Positions 1 to 5,844 of a stretch of 7,279 bases of DNA are shown piece by piece. The notes under the pieces were generated by a model. That model was not told the origin of the DNA. It worked only from the letters and a program-made list of their open reading frames with translations, and ran no database searches. Numbering within the stretch: position 1 is the stretch's first letter; each line of letters starts with the position of its first letter. A program made the translations under genes and the position numbers. Source of the stretch: an uncultured Ruminococcus sp. (GTDB taxonomy: Bacteria > Bacillota > Clostridia > Oscillospirales > Ruminococcaceae). Location of the stretch: NCBI GenBank assembly GCA_937910385.1, contig CALEPT010000174.1, positions 1 to 7,279 of the forward strand, in the 5' to 3' direction.

Positions 1-92
1 CCGAGCTGAATCAGCTCGACCATATCCACGTTGTCACTCGCAAGCTCGTTCACTCTCAGCAATACAGATAGTCTGCTTTCGCTCGTTGGCAC
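1..92 (-). pseudogene. Possible gene fragment running off the left edge
   Basis: Read on the minus strand, one frame is open from a TGA at 105-107 to the window edge and reads like protein, including SRLSVLLRVNELASDNVDMV. No ATG is present; the only possible start is a GTG at 90-92, with no ribosome binding site before it. The block VNELASDNV recurs, with a frameshift, at 1628-1655 on the plus strand. The DNA also matches there (about 24 of 29 bases with one gap). I do not recognise the family. It may be the decayed 5' part of a gene, or a dispersed repeat that happens to be open. The sense is uncertain because the opposite strand is also open here. Confidence 0.25.
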
Positions 93-130
93 TATTAAGA
101 TAAATCAGAATTTCAAGCTGGCTCAGCTCG

Positions 131-156
131 AAAAAAAGGGACTTTTACAAGTCCCT
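131..156 (-). terminator. Rho-independent terminator of the GH130 unit
   Basis: On the minus strand an 8-bp perfect stem (AGGGACTT/AAGTCCCT, arms at 149-156 and 137-144) with a 4-base loop is followed by seven T (131-137). The stem starts inside the stop codon of the small gene at 156-338, so it ends that transcript immediately. Confidence 0.88.
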
Positions 157-338
157 CAATCATATGCAGTCAGCATATTCTGCACATACTGCTGCATTTC
201 CTTTCGTGAGGACACAGCGTGCGTTCCGCTGACGACCTCCCATTTTTGTCTGTCGGTAAGCGAGGCGAATTTATGCATAGCCTCGGGGTTCATGGCGAGC
301 GCCATTCCCAGTCCGACGGGCATTTCAAATTTATCCAT
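156..338 (-). CDS. Small uncharacterised protein, 60 aa
   Basis: Sixty residues, soluble, with no signal peptide, membrane segment or cysteine. The sequence has the pattern of small single-domain proteins often seen in Clostridia: a Met/Gly/Leu-rich start (MPVGLGMALAMNPEAM), then a Leu-x-x-x-Gln segment, then Ser-x-Lys-Glu-Met before a Tyr-Val end. I know no function for them. The start at 338 is preferred because GAAAGGAAAA lies about 8 bases upstream. An in-frame ATG at 398 would add 20 residues but has no Shine-Dalgarno. The gene begins 66 bases after the GH130 stop on the same strand and shares its terminator, so it is probably co-transcribed. A link to mannan use is only positional. Confidence 0.75.
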   Translation of the reverse strand: MDKFEMPVGLGMALAMNPEAMHKFASLTDRQKWEVVSGTHAVSSRKEMQQYVQNMLTAYD

Positions 339-404
339 AGCGTTTTCCTTTCGCAGTCCCGCAATATTATTTTTGCGGAAATTCAAGAAAATATTCATGG
401 AAAA

Positions 405-1424
405 TTATCTTTTGCCCAAGCCGTTATCGCCCTCCATGAGCTTGTCGTATTTCATGATATAGTCGTACAGCTCGTCAACGGTCGTGAATGCCACTCCGAC
501 GTAGCTGTCCGCGCAGCCGTAATATATTGCTATCCTGCCTGTTTCGGAGTCTGCCAGAGCCGCGCAGGGAAAGCAGACATTAGGTACGAAGCCGCGCTCC
601 TCATACCATTCCTCGGGCGTGAGGATATAATTTTCGCAGCGGTGGAGCACTCTTGACGGCTCATCGAGGTCGAGGACAGCCGCTCCGATACTGTAGACAT
701 AGCCGTTGCACGTACAGACAACGCCGTGGTAGAGCATGAGCCAGCCCTTATCGGTCTCTATCGGTGGAGCTCCGCCGCCTATTTTCAGGCTTTCCCACCA
801 GCTGTCGGACTTTCCCATTACGTGACGGTGACGTCCCCACAGCTCCATGTCGGGACTTTCTGATAGGTATATCTCTCCGAATGCAGTGTGACCCGTATCG
901 CACGGGCGTGAGAGCATGACGAAACTGCCGCCTATTTTCCGCGGAAAGAGCACCGCATTTCTGTTGTAGGGGAGGAAGGGGTTTTCAAGCCTTGTGAACG
1001 TTTTGAAGTCGGTCGTTTTGGCCATTCCTATGGTCGGACCGTATGCGTCCTGACACCACATTATGTAGTAGGTATCGTCTATTTTCACAAGGCGCGGGTC
1101 ATAGGCGTAAAGGGGCATAAAGGGCTCGCCGTTTTCATCGGTGAAGGGGATTTTTTCGGGTTCGAACTCCCAGCTGAGCGCATCTTTACTGCGTCCGAGG
1201 TAGATATGCGGGATCCCGTTGCGCTGTTCTCCGCGGAAAACTCCGATAAAGCCTTCGCCATAAGGAGCTACAGCACTGTTGAATATCCTTGCGACATTAG
1301 GCAGAGGATTGCGTCCGATTATAGGATTTGCGCTGTATCTCCACACGGGAGCAGTGCAGCCGGAGGGCTTATCCTGCCATGGGATATTCGGCATGGCTGA
1401 TCCTATGATTTTTATATCTGACAT
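405..1424 (-). CDS. GH130 beta-1,4-mannooligosaccharide phosphorylase
   Basis: Cytoplasmic inverting phosphorylase of glycoside hydrolase family 130. Family members split beta-1,4-mannosyl bonds with phosphate to release alpha-mannose 1-phosphate. The protein is 339 aa, matching the ~330-aa mannooligosaccharide phosphorylases (R. albus RaMP2 type) better than the ~390-aa mannosylglucose phosphorylases. Visible marks, numbered from the chosen start: an N-terminal segment with ARIFNSAV and GVFRGEQ; YAYDPR, whose Asp109 fits the family's proposed proton donor; a FPR and SRPCDTGHT region (161-180) that may bind phosphate; LKIGGGAPPIET (213-224); and GWLMLYHGV (227-235). There is no signal peptide. 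An ATG at 1430 sits only one base after GGAGA. The ATG at 1424 is seven bases after GGAG, so it is taken as the start. First gene of the unit from the promoter at 1483-1511. GH130_2 rather than GH130_1 is my judgement from length and motifs. Confidence 0.92.
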   Translation of the reverse strand: MSDIKIIGSAMPNIPWQDKPSGCTAPVWRYSANPIIGRNPLPNVARIFNSAVAPYGEGFIGVFRGEQRNGIPHIYLGRSKDALSWEFEPEKIPFTDENGEPFMPLYAYDPRLVKIDDTYYIMWCQDAYGPTIGMAKTTDFKTFTRLENPFLPYNRNAVLFPRKIGGSFVMLSRPCDTGHTAFGEIYLSESPDMELWGRHRHVMGKSDSWWESLKIGGGAPPIETDKGWLMLYHGVVCTCNGYVYSIGAAVLDLDEPSRVLHRCENYILTPEEWYEERGFVPNVCFPCAALADSETGRIAIYYGCADSYVGVAFTTVDELYDYIMKYDKLMEGDNGLGKR

Positions 1425-1444
1425 TATCATTCTCCGTTCTGGTT

Positions 1445-1500
1445 AAATTATCGGATAAATTAAGCTGATATCTATTAATTTAATTATAACTCATTATCGG
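1445..1500. promoter_or_regulatory. Operator-like ATTATCGG repeats at the GH130 promoter
   Basis: ATTATCGG occurs at 1447-1454 and 1493-1500 and, inverted, at 1619-1626. The first copy is part of a near-palindrome at 1445-1461 with TTATC/GATAA arms around one G. It lies just downstream of the expected GH130 transcription start. The second lies between the -10 and -35 boxes. This placement suits a repressor, but no regulator gene is in the window. Confidence 0.3.
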
Positions 1501-1511
1501 AATTAAGTCAA
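1483..1511 (-). promoter_or_regulatory. Sigma-A promoter for the GH130 unit
   Basis: On the minus strand TTGACT (1506-1511) and a perfect TATAAT (1483-1488) are 17 bases apart. Transcription would start near 1476, giving a leader of about 50 bases before the ATG at 1424. Confidence 0.82.
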
Positions 1512-1542
1512 TAGAAAATTTCATCTTTCATTGATAATGAGT
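1489..1542. repeat. 10-bp inverted repeat across the GH130 promoter
   Basis: ACTCATTATC at 1489-1498 is repeated exactly as its reverse complement at 1533-1542. The centres are 44 bases apart, about four helical turns. One arm sits in the promoter spacer and the other just upstream of the -35 box. Such a pair could bind a looping repressor. As RNA it would also form a long-range stem. Confidence 0.45.
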
Positions 1543-1579
1543 ACTGCGAGAGAATATGAAGATGTGTTATCTGTACTAA

Positions 1580-1694
1580 ATAGATGACAGTGCCGTAAGC
1601 GATGTACAACTATCATTCCCGATAATGGTAAGCGAGCTTTGCGAGCGACAACGTGGTCGCGGGCACAGGCTCTGTGCTGTCTCAAAAATACTAA
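1580..1694 (+). pseudogene. Degraded coding remnant with a frameshift
   Basis: One frame (1580-1639) ends in FPIMVSEL. After skipping a single T at 1640 the next frame continues ASDNVVAGTGSVLSQKY and stops at TAA 1692-1694. The joined reading VSELASDNV matches VNELASDNV on the minus strand at the left edge, and SDVQLS upstream aligns with SESRLS there. A further short frame from ATG 1537 (MSTAREYEDVLSVLNR, stop at 1585) could be its shifted N-terminal part. No ribosome binding site was found. The family is unknown. The alternative is a dispersed non-coding repeat: the segment also holds two hairpins, at 1645-1660 and 1663-1677. It lies just upstream of the galactokinase promoter. Confidence 0.35.
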
Positions 1695-1713
1695 AAAAAT
1701 GTCATAAAAACTA

Positions 1714-1742
1714 TAGATTTTTTCACTGATATGGTTTATAAT
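1714..1742 (+). promoter_or_regulatory. Probable galactokinase promoter
   Basis: A perfect TATAAT at 1737-1742 lies 33 bases before the galactokinase start. The -35 region 17 bases upstream (TAGATT, 1714-1719) is poor, matching TTGACA at three of six positions. Such a promoter may need an activator. The start would be near 1749, leaving a short leader. Confidence 0.5.
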
Positions 1743-1774
1743 ATGAATGTATACTTTTTGAAATGGAGAATGTT

Positions 1775-3067
1775 ATGAATATTTCTGAACTTATAAACGC
1801 ATTAAGCTCGGGCGCGATAGATGATCGCCTGAGAATGCTCTACGGAAGCTCCGAAAGGACGCTGCTCAGACAGAGAGCGCGCTACCTCAGCGCTGCGGAG
1901 AATTTCTCGAATCTCTATCCTGAGCGTAATGAGATACACGTTTTTTCTGCTCCCGGACGGACAGAGGTGGGCGGAAATCATACCGACCACCAGCACGGCT
2001 GTGTACTTGCGGCAGCCGTGAACCTTGATGTCATTGCGATAGTCGCCTTCCATGATGAGGGAGTTATCCGCGTTAAGTCCGAGGGCTATCCGGAGGACAT
2101 AGTTGAACTTGATGAGCTGGGAATGATCGAAAAGGAGACCGGAACTTCCGCTGCCCTGATAAGAGGCGTATGTGCGAAATTTGCGGAGCAGGGTGTGAAG
2201 ATAGGCGGTTTCGATGCATATACCACCTCGGACGTGCTTAGCGGCAGCGGACTTTCGTCCTCGGCTGCATTCGAGGTACTCATCGGAACTATCATCGACA
2301 ATTATTACAACGGCGGTGAGGCAGGTGCTGTCGAAATAGCAAAAACGGGTCAGTACGCCGAAAATGTCTACTTCGGAAAGGCAAGCGGACTTATGGATCA
2401 GATGGTCAGCTCGGTCGGCGGCTTTGTTTTCATTGATTTCAATGACCCAGCGAGCCCCGTGATACGCTCTGTATCGTTCGACTTCGAGGGAGCGGGCTAC
2501 TGCCTGTGCATTACCGATACAAAGGGCAGCCACGCTGACCTTACGCCTGATTATTCGGCAGTTCCGGCGGAGATGAAAAATGTGGCGGCGGCTATGGGCT
2601 GTAAGGTACTGCGCGAGGCGGACGAGGAGGAATTTTACAGCAAGCTTCCCGAGCTGCGCAAGGTCTGCAGCGACCGTGAACTCCTGCGAGCCGCGCATTT
2701 CTTCGCCGAGAACAGCCGTGCAGAGCAGGAGGCGCAGACTCTTGAAAACGGCGATACAGAGGGATTTTTCGAGCTCATCAGAGAGTCGGGTGACTCCTCT
2801 TATCAGCTTTTGCAGAACGTTTACTCATGCAGAAAGCCCGAAAATCAGGAGATACCGCTGGCTATAATGCTCAGCAAACGTTTTCTGAACGGTTCGGGAG
2901 CTGTAAGAGTTCACGGAGGCGGCTTTGCAGGCACGATACAGGCGTTCGTTCCGAATTATCTTGCCGCAGACTATTCAGCCGAAATGGAACGTGTCTTCGG
3001 CGAAGGCAGCTGCTACATACTCTCCGTGCGACCCGTCGGAGGCTATGAGCTTGTTATCAATGCGTAA
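1775..3067 (+). CDS. galK: Galactokinase (GHMP kinase family)
   Basis: Cytoplasmic kinase expected to phosphorylate galactose to galactose 1-phosphate (Leloir pathway) with ATP. At 430 aa it is slightly longer than the usual ~390. The N-terminal sugar motif is SAPGRTEVGGNHTDHQHG (58-75). GHMP ATP motif 2 is LSGSGLSSSAA (155-165). GLMDQM (205-210) carries the likely catalytic base Asp208. C-terminal motif 3 is RVHGGGFAGT (378-387). Classical galactokinases read GRVNLIGEHTDY, so the Glu that contacts the sugar is replaced by Asn68 and Tyr by His72. I know this variant mainly from Clostridia proteins annotated as galactokinase; specificity for galactose is inferred. The ATG at 1775 is six bases after GGAG. 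The ATG at 1763 overlaps that site and is rejected. Divergent from the GH130 gene and 105 bases upstream of a GH5 gene, which suits galactomannan use. Confidence 0.86.
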   Translation: MNISELINALSSGAIDDRLRMLYGSSERTLLRQRARYLSAAENFSNLYPERNEIHVFSAPGRTEVGGNHTDHQHGCVLAAAVNLDVIAIVAFHDEGVIRVKSEGYPEDIVELDELGMIEKETGTSAALIRGVCAKFAEQGVKIGGFDAYTTSDVLSGSGLSSSAAFEVLIGTIIDNYYNGGEAGAVEIAKTGQYAENVYFGKASGLMDQMVSSVGGFVFIDFNDPASPVIRSVSFDFEGAGYCLCITDTKGSHADLTPDYSAVPAEMKNVAAAMGCKVLREADEEEFYSKLPELRKVCSDRELLRAAHFFAENSRAEQEAQTLENGDTEGFFELIRESGDSSYQLLQNVYSCRKPENQEIPLAIMLSKRFLNGSGAVRVHGGGFAGTIQAFVPNYLAADYSAEMERVFGEGSCYILSVRPVGGYELVINA

Positions 3068-3130
3068 TTGTTGTGATCTGTGACGGAACACAGTTGCCGG
3101 AAAATGACTGCATCTTTATGGCGAAAAATC

Positions 3131-3146
3131 ACTCGTCAAGACGAGT
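3131..3146 (+). promoter_or_regulatory. Perfect 7-bp palindrome before the GH5 gene
   Basis: ACTCGTC AA GACGAGT is a 16-base perfect palindrome ending 14 bases before the GGAGG of the GH5 gene. It could be a repressor operator. It could also be a short hairpin that attenuates read-through from galK: the T run (3155-3160) comes about eight bases after the stem and is interrupted by AAAA, so a strong terminator is unlikely. A weaker stem (CTGTG/CACAG, 3078-3093) follows the galK stop. I see no convincing promoter in this gap, so the GH5 gene may depend on galK transcription. Confidence 0.42.
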
Positions 3147-3172
3147 TCTGAAAATTTTTTGGAGGAATTTTT

Positions 3173-4342
3173 ATGAGAATAACAAAAATAACCGTACTTC
3201 TTATGGCGGCTGTTTCGCTTGTTTCTGTGACCACAGGCTGCGGCAGCTCCGCTAAAAAAGACAGTGAAGGTGAGGCGGAGACTTCTGCAATGCGTGATAT
3301 TACGACAATGGAACTTGTACACGACATGGGTATCGGTATTAACCTCGGCAATACCTTTGAGGCGTGGGGCGGCTGGATAACGAGCGGAAATGTAAACGAT
3401 TACGAGACCTGCTGGGGCAGCCCTATAATCACCGAGGAGATAATTCAAGGCTATGCAAATGACGGCTTCGGTGTGCTCAGAGTTCCCGTTGCATGGTCTA
3501 ACATGATGGACAGCGAGTACAACATCGACCAATCCTACATAGACAGGGTCAAGGAGGTAGTGGGCTGGGCTATCGACGACGGAATGTACGTCATTATGAA
3601 TATCCATTGGGACGGCGGCTGGTGGGAGCAGTTCCCCGACGACTATGACGAGTGCATGACGAAGTATACAAAAATATGGACTCAGCTCTGCGATAACTTC
3701 GGGGAGTTCAATGATTACCTGATGTTTGAATCTCTCAATGAGGAAGGAGGATGGGACAGCCTTTGGGACCGCTATACCGACGGCGACAGTGAGGGCAAGC
3801 ACCGCTCCTACGAGATACTGAATAATATTAATCAGACATTTGTGGATATCGTGCGCGAGTCGGGCGGCAACAATGCCGAACGCCATCTGCTTATTGCCGG
3901 ATACAATACCGATGTGGATCTTACCTGCGACGAACTCTTTGTAATGCCTGATGACCCGCTTAACCGCTGTGCAGTTTCGGTGCATTACTACACCCCGTCG
4001 AATTTCTGCATCCTCGACAGTGACGCCGACTGGGGACAGGCTAAGACCGCGTGGGGCTCTCCGCGCGACTACGCCGAAATGGAGAAGTATCTCGACAAGG
4101 TCAAGGAGCGCTTTGTAGATAACGGAGTTCCTGTTATCGTGGGAGAATACGGCGCCGTAGCGATAAGAAACAAGACTGCCGAGCAGGTGAGAAACTATAA
4201 TGTCGTCGCCTGCACCAAAATGTACGAGAGGGGACTGTGCCCTGTCCTGTGGGACATCACCGACGTTTTCTACGACAGACATACCTGTCAGTTCAAGGAC
4301 AGGGAAATGCTTGAGGGCATGCTTGAGGCGGCTGGACAGTAA
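3173..4342 (+). CDS. Lipoprotein GH5 endo-beta-glycanase
   Basis: Retaining endo-acting hydrolase of family GH5, probably anchored on the outer face of the membrane. Residues 1-23 form a lipoprotein signal (basic start, hydrophobic core, Cys23 after TTG). A short polar linker follows (24-40), then one TIM-barrel domain to the end at 389. All the hallmark GH5 residues are visible: Arg103 (LRVPV), His145 (NIHWD), Asn189-Glu190 (acid/base, SLNEE), His271 and Tyr273 (VHYYTP), Glu325 (nucleophile, VGEYGA) and Trp360. INLGNTFEAWG near the start of the domain is typical of bacterial cellulase-like GH5 members. There is no carbohydrate-binding module or dockerin, so it is not cellulosomal. The substrate could be beta-mannan, glucomannan, xyloglucan or cellulose; the neighbours favour mannan, the motifs do not decide. 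GGAGG lies seven bases before the ATG. Confidence 0.92.
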   Translation: MRITKITVLLMAAVSLVSVTTGCGSSAKKDSEGEAETSAMRDITTMELVHDMGIGINLGNTFEAWGGWITSGNVNDYETCWGSPIITEEIIQGYANDGFGVLRVPVAWSNMMDSEYNIDQSYIDRVKEVVGWAIDDGMYVIMNIHWDGGWWEQFPDDYDECMTKYTKIWTQLCDNFGEFNDYLMFESLNEEGGWDSLWDRYTDGDSEGKHRSYEILNNINQTFVDIVRESGGNNAERHLLIAGYNTDVDLTCDELFVMPDDPLNRCAVSVHYYTPSNFCILDSDADWGQAKTAWGSPRDYAEMEKYLDKVKERFVDNGVPVIVGEYGAVAIRNKTAEQVRNYNVVACTKMYERGLCPVLWDITDVFYDRHTCQFKDREMLEGMLEAAGQ

Positions 4343-4355
4343 ACCGTATAAATAT

Positions 4356-4372
4356 AAACGCCATAGCGTTTT
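4356..4372 (+). terminator. Weak terminator after the GH5 gene
   Basis: AAACGC CATA GCGTTT forms a 6-bp stem with a 4-base loop 14 bases after the stop. It ends in only four T, so termination may be incomplete. Confidence 0.35.
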
Positions 4373-4398
4373 CGTGCAGAGACACTGTGGCATTTTTG

Positions 4399-4427
4399 TT
4401 GATATATGTCCTTTTTTATGATATTAT
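4399..4427 (+). promoter_or_regulatory. Sigma-A promoter for the two-TM protein gene
   Basis: TTGATA (4399-4404) and TATTAT (4422-4427) are separated by exactly 17 bases and each matches consensus at five of six positions. Transcription would start near 4434, about 48 bases before the ATG at 4482. Confidence 0.76.
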
Positions 4428-4481
4428 CTAAATAAGTAAAATCGGGATTTGCGCAATATAGAATATGGGGGTGAAGCGGAA

Positions 4482-4985
4482 ATGAATATTGGTCGGTTTA
4501 TCGAAGAACTCATTATTCCGCTGCTTCTTTATGGCTTTTTTTCCTTTTATATGATAGCAAATGCTGTTTCGGCAATTAAGACTGTCAGAAGAATAAATAG
4601 AGAAGGCGTTACTGTTTCAGCAGAAGTAACAGGTTATTCAGAAAGCAGTCATAAGCTGGGACGTCTTAGGCAGAAGGCGTATAATGTTACGGTGTCGTGT
4701 ATTGATCCGCGAACGAATATAATGAGAGATTTCACTCTTACAACATACAGCGAAAAAGGTAAGCGGTATGTTAATACTAAAAAAGTAGATATTGTTTTTG
4801 TGAGAGATCTAAAAAGCTGCCCATTATTGCCCGAAAATCTGAACACGGCAAAAAGAGTTCGCTACACAGCTTTATTTGGTGGAATATTCTGTGTTCTTTT
4901 CAGTACGCTGTTAATAATCTGTATTATTGATGAAGTGTCTGACGGACATTTAAGTGATTTTTTGCATGAAAGATTATTTTCATAA
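4482..4985 (+). CDS. Two-TM membrane protein, DUF3592-like
   Basis: Protein of 167 aa with a membrane segment near each end (about residues 10-32 and 128-149) and a polar middle of ~95 residues. The middle opens with RRINREGVTVSAEVTGY and continues with alternating beta-like stretches (YNVTVSCIDP, DFTLTTYSEKGKRYV, VDIVFV). This TM-soluble-TM plan, with a 'G-x-x-V-x-A-x-V' start to the soluble part, is that of the DUF3592 family, whose function is unknown. The start at 4482 is chosen because GGGGGTGA lies 8-10 bases upstream. A TTG start at 4449 would add 11 residues but has no site. It has its own promoter and no clear terminator. Base composition is more AT-rich than the sugar genes. The family assignment is from layout, not a search. 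Confidence 0.78.
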   Translation: MNIGRFIEELIIPLLLYGFFSFYMIANAVSAIKTVRRINREGVTVSAEVTGYSESSHKLGRLRQKAYNVTVSCIDPRTNIMRDFTLTTYSEKGKRYVNTKKVDIVFVRDLKSCPLLPENLNTAKRVRYTALFGGIFCVLFSTLLIICIIDEVSDGHLSDFLHERLFS

Positions 4986-5125
4986 ATGAAACAACACTTA
5001 CCTTGGTCTGCTACTGTTAAATTCTTATTTGTCTGAAAAAAGCATGCTCGTGCGCTGGCTGCCTTAGCCCGCCTACATGAAATACGCCGTAATTATTGTT
5101 AAAACAAAAAAATATATCTTAGCTG

Positions 5126-5154
5126 TTGACATTTATTACTCAAGGTGATATAAT
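5126..5154 (+). promoter_or_regulatory. Consensus sigma-A promoter of tRNA-fMet
   Basis: Perfect TTGACA (5126-5131) and perfect TATAAT (5149-5154) with a 17-base spacer. Start near 5161, 25 bases before the mature tRNA. Such a promoter suits a constitutive tRNA gene. Confidence 0.93.
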
Positions 5155-5185
5155 AATATAGTCGCAGATGATTCTGCTACTGTAT

Positions 5186-5262
<77 letters not shown>

Positions 5263-5266
5263 AATT

Positions 5267-5337
5267 GAAAAGTGCTATGCAATTGTTTTGGGAAATGGCA
5301 GTTTAAACCCGCAACTTTTGCATAGCACTTTTCTTAT
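5267..5337 (+). terminator. Large stem-loop terminator of tRNA-fMet
   Basis: A 16-bp perfect stem (arms 5267-5282 and 5318-5333, core AAAAGTGCTATGCAA) encloses a 35-base loop that itself holds GGG/CCC and TTG/CAA pairs. The run TTTTCTT overlaps the stem end. It starts five bases after the CCA end. The stem and loop are much larger than usual. Confidence 0.78.
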
Positions 5338-5389
5338 CAATTATACTCGATTTTTCGAGGTTTGTCAAGGGAAAAACGGAAAAATTTCT

Positions 5390-5417
5390 GAGCTGTACTG
5401 TTGTACGGCTCTTTTTT
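5390..5417 (+). terminator. Strong terminator without an upstream gene
   Basis: GAGCTGTAC TGTT GTACGGCTC gives a 9-bp stem (one G-U pair) with a 4-base loop, followed directly by six T. Nothing coding lies between it and the tRNA terminator. It may back up tRNA termination or end a small RNA. Confidence 0.65.
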
Positions 5418-5456
5418 GTCCACTCGGAAATTTTGAGGTTCGTAATGGCTTCAGTT

Positions 5457-5514
5457 CGTCGGCGAATCCGTCGGCAAGTACATTTTTGCCTGTGTCCGTC
5501 GGCGGAACGTCGGC
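5457..5514 (+). repeat. Four CGTCGGC words
   Basis: CGTCGGC at 5457-5463, 5469-5475, 5497-5503 and 5508-5514, with steps of 12, 28 and 11 bases. It stands out as GC-rich in an AT-rich spacer. Meaning unknown. Confidence 0.5.
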
Positions 5515-5620
5515 AGGTTTAACCTGAGAATTTCCCGATTTTTTGAGAAATGTACCGAATTCCAAGTTTTTTTCGTCGTCGTCGGACAGTTTTTTGGCGC
5601 AGAACCCGAAGGTTTTCTAC

Positions 5621-5706
5621 TGAGTTTGTTTACTTGGGTTAACAACTTGAAATCAGTTTCTCGAAAAATAGACAATTATCATTGTTTACCTCGGTAAACA
5701 AACTCA
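5621..5706. repeat. 86-bp inverted repeat with two operator-like palindromes
   Basis: TGAGTTTGTTTAC (5621-5633) returns exactly as its reverse complement at 5694-5706. Inside are two related 18-base sites: TGTTTACCTCGGTAAACA (5683-5700), an 8-bp perfect palindrome around TC, and TGTTTACTTGGGTTAACA (5627-5644), 15 of 18 identical. Their centres are 56 bases apart. The sites resemble binding sites of dimeric regulators. No adjacent regulator gene exists, and I see no target-site duplication that would make it a small transposon. Confidence 0.65.
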
Positions 5707-5720
5707 AATAAGAATTAATG

Positions 5721-5775
5721 AAGCATACCACAGTAACCATTTTTAGGTGGCATTTGTGGTATGCTTTTTCTTTTT
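5721..5775 (+). terminator. Plus-strand terminator with no known transcript
   Basis: AAGCATACCACA (5721-5732) pairs perfectly with TGTGGTATGCTT (5755-5766) around a 22-base loop, followed by TTTTTCTTTTTC. On the plus strand no gene precedes it since the tRNA. It starts 15 bases after the paired palindromes. Confidence 0.62.
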
Positions 5776-5844
5776 CTCTGCGAAATATCGGCTTGTGGAA
5801 TGATCCTTTCTGACGACGCTGTTGACGACGGGGGATTCGTTGCA

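Noticed and set aside
3116..4393. Long minus-strand open frame opposite the GH5 gene (also 1802-2698 opposite galK)
   Set aside because: They mirror real genes with clear catalytic motifs, have no ribosome binding site, and their translations have no recognisable domains.
5007..5183. Direct repeat TCTGCTACTGT at 5007-5017 and 5173-5183
   Set aside because: An 11-base match is expected several times by chance in a window of this size, and there is no extended similarity.
5365..5675. Two overlapping minus-strand frames and one plus-strand frame over 5288-5675
   Set aside because: No ribosome binding sites. They run through terminator stems and repeat words, and strand and frame are inconsistent. 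Treated as repeat or decayed sequence.
5621..5706. Small non-autonomous transposon (MITE)
   Set aside because: The inverted ends are good, but the bases next to them (CTAC against AATA) give no target duplication.
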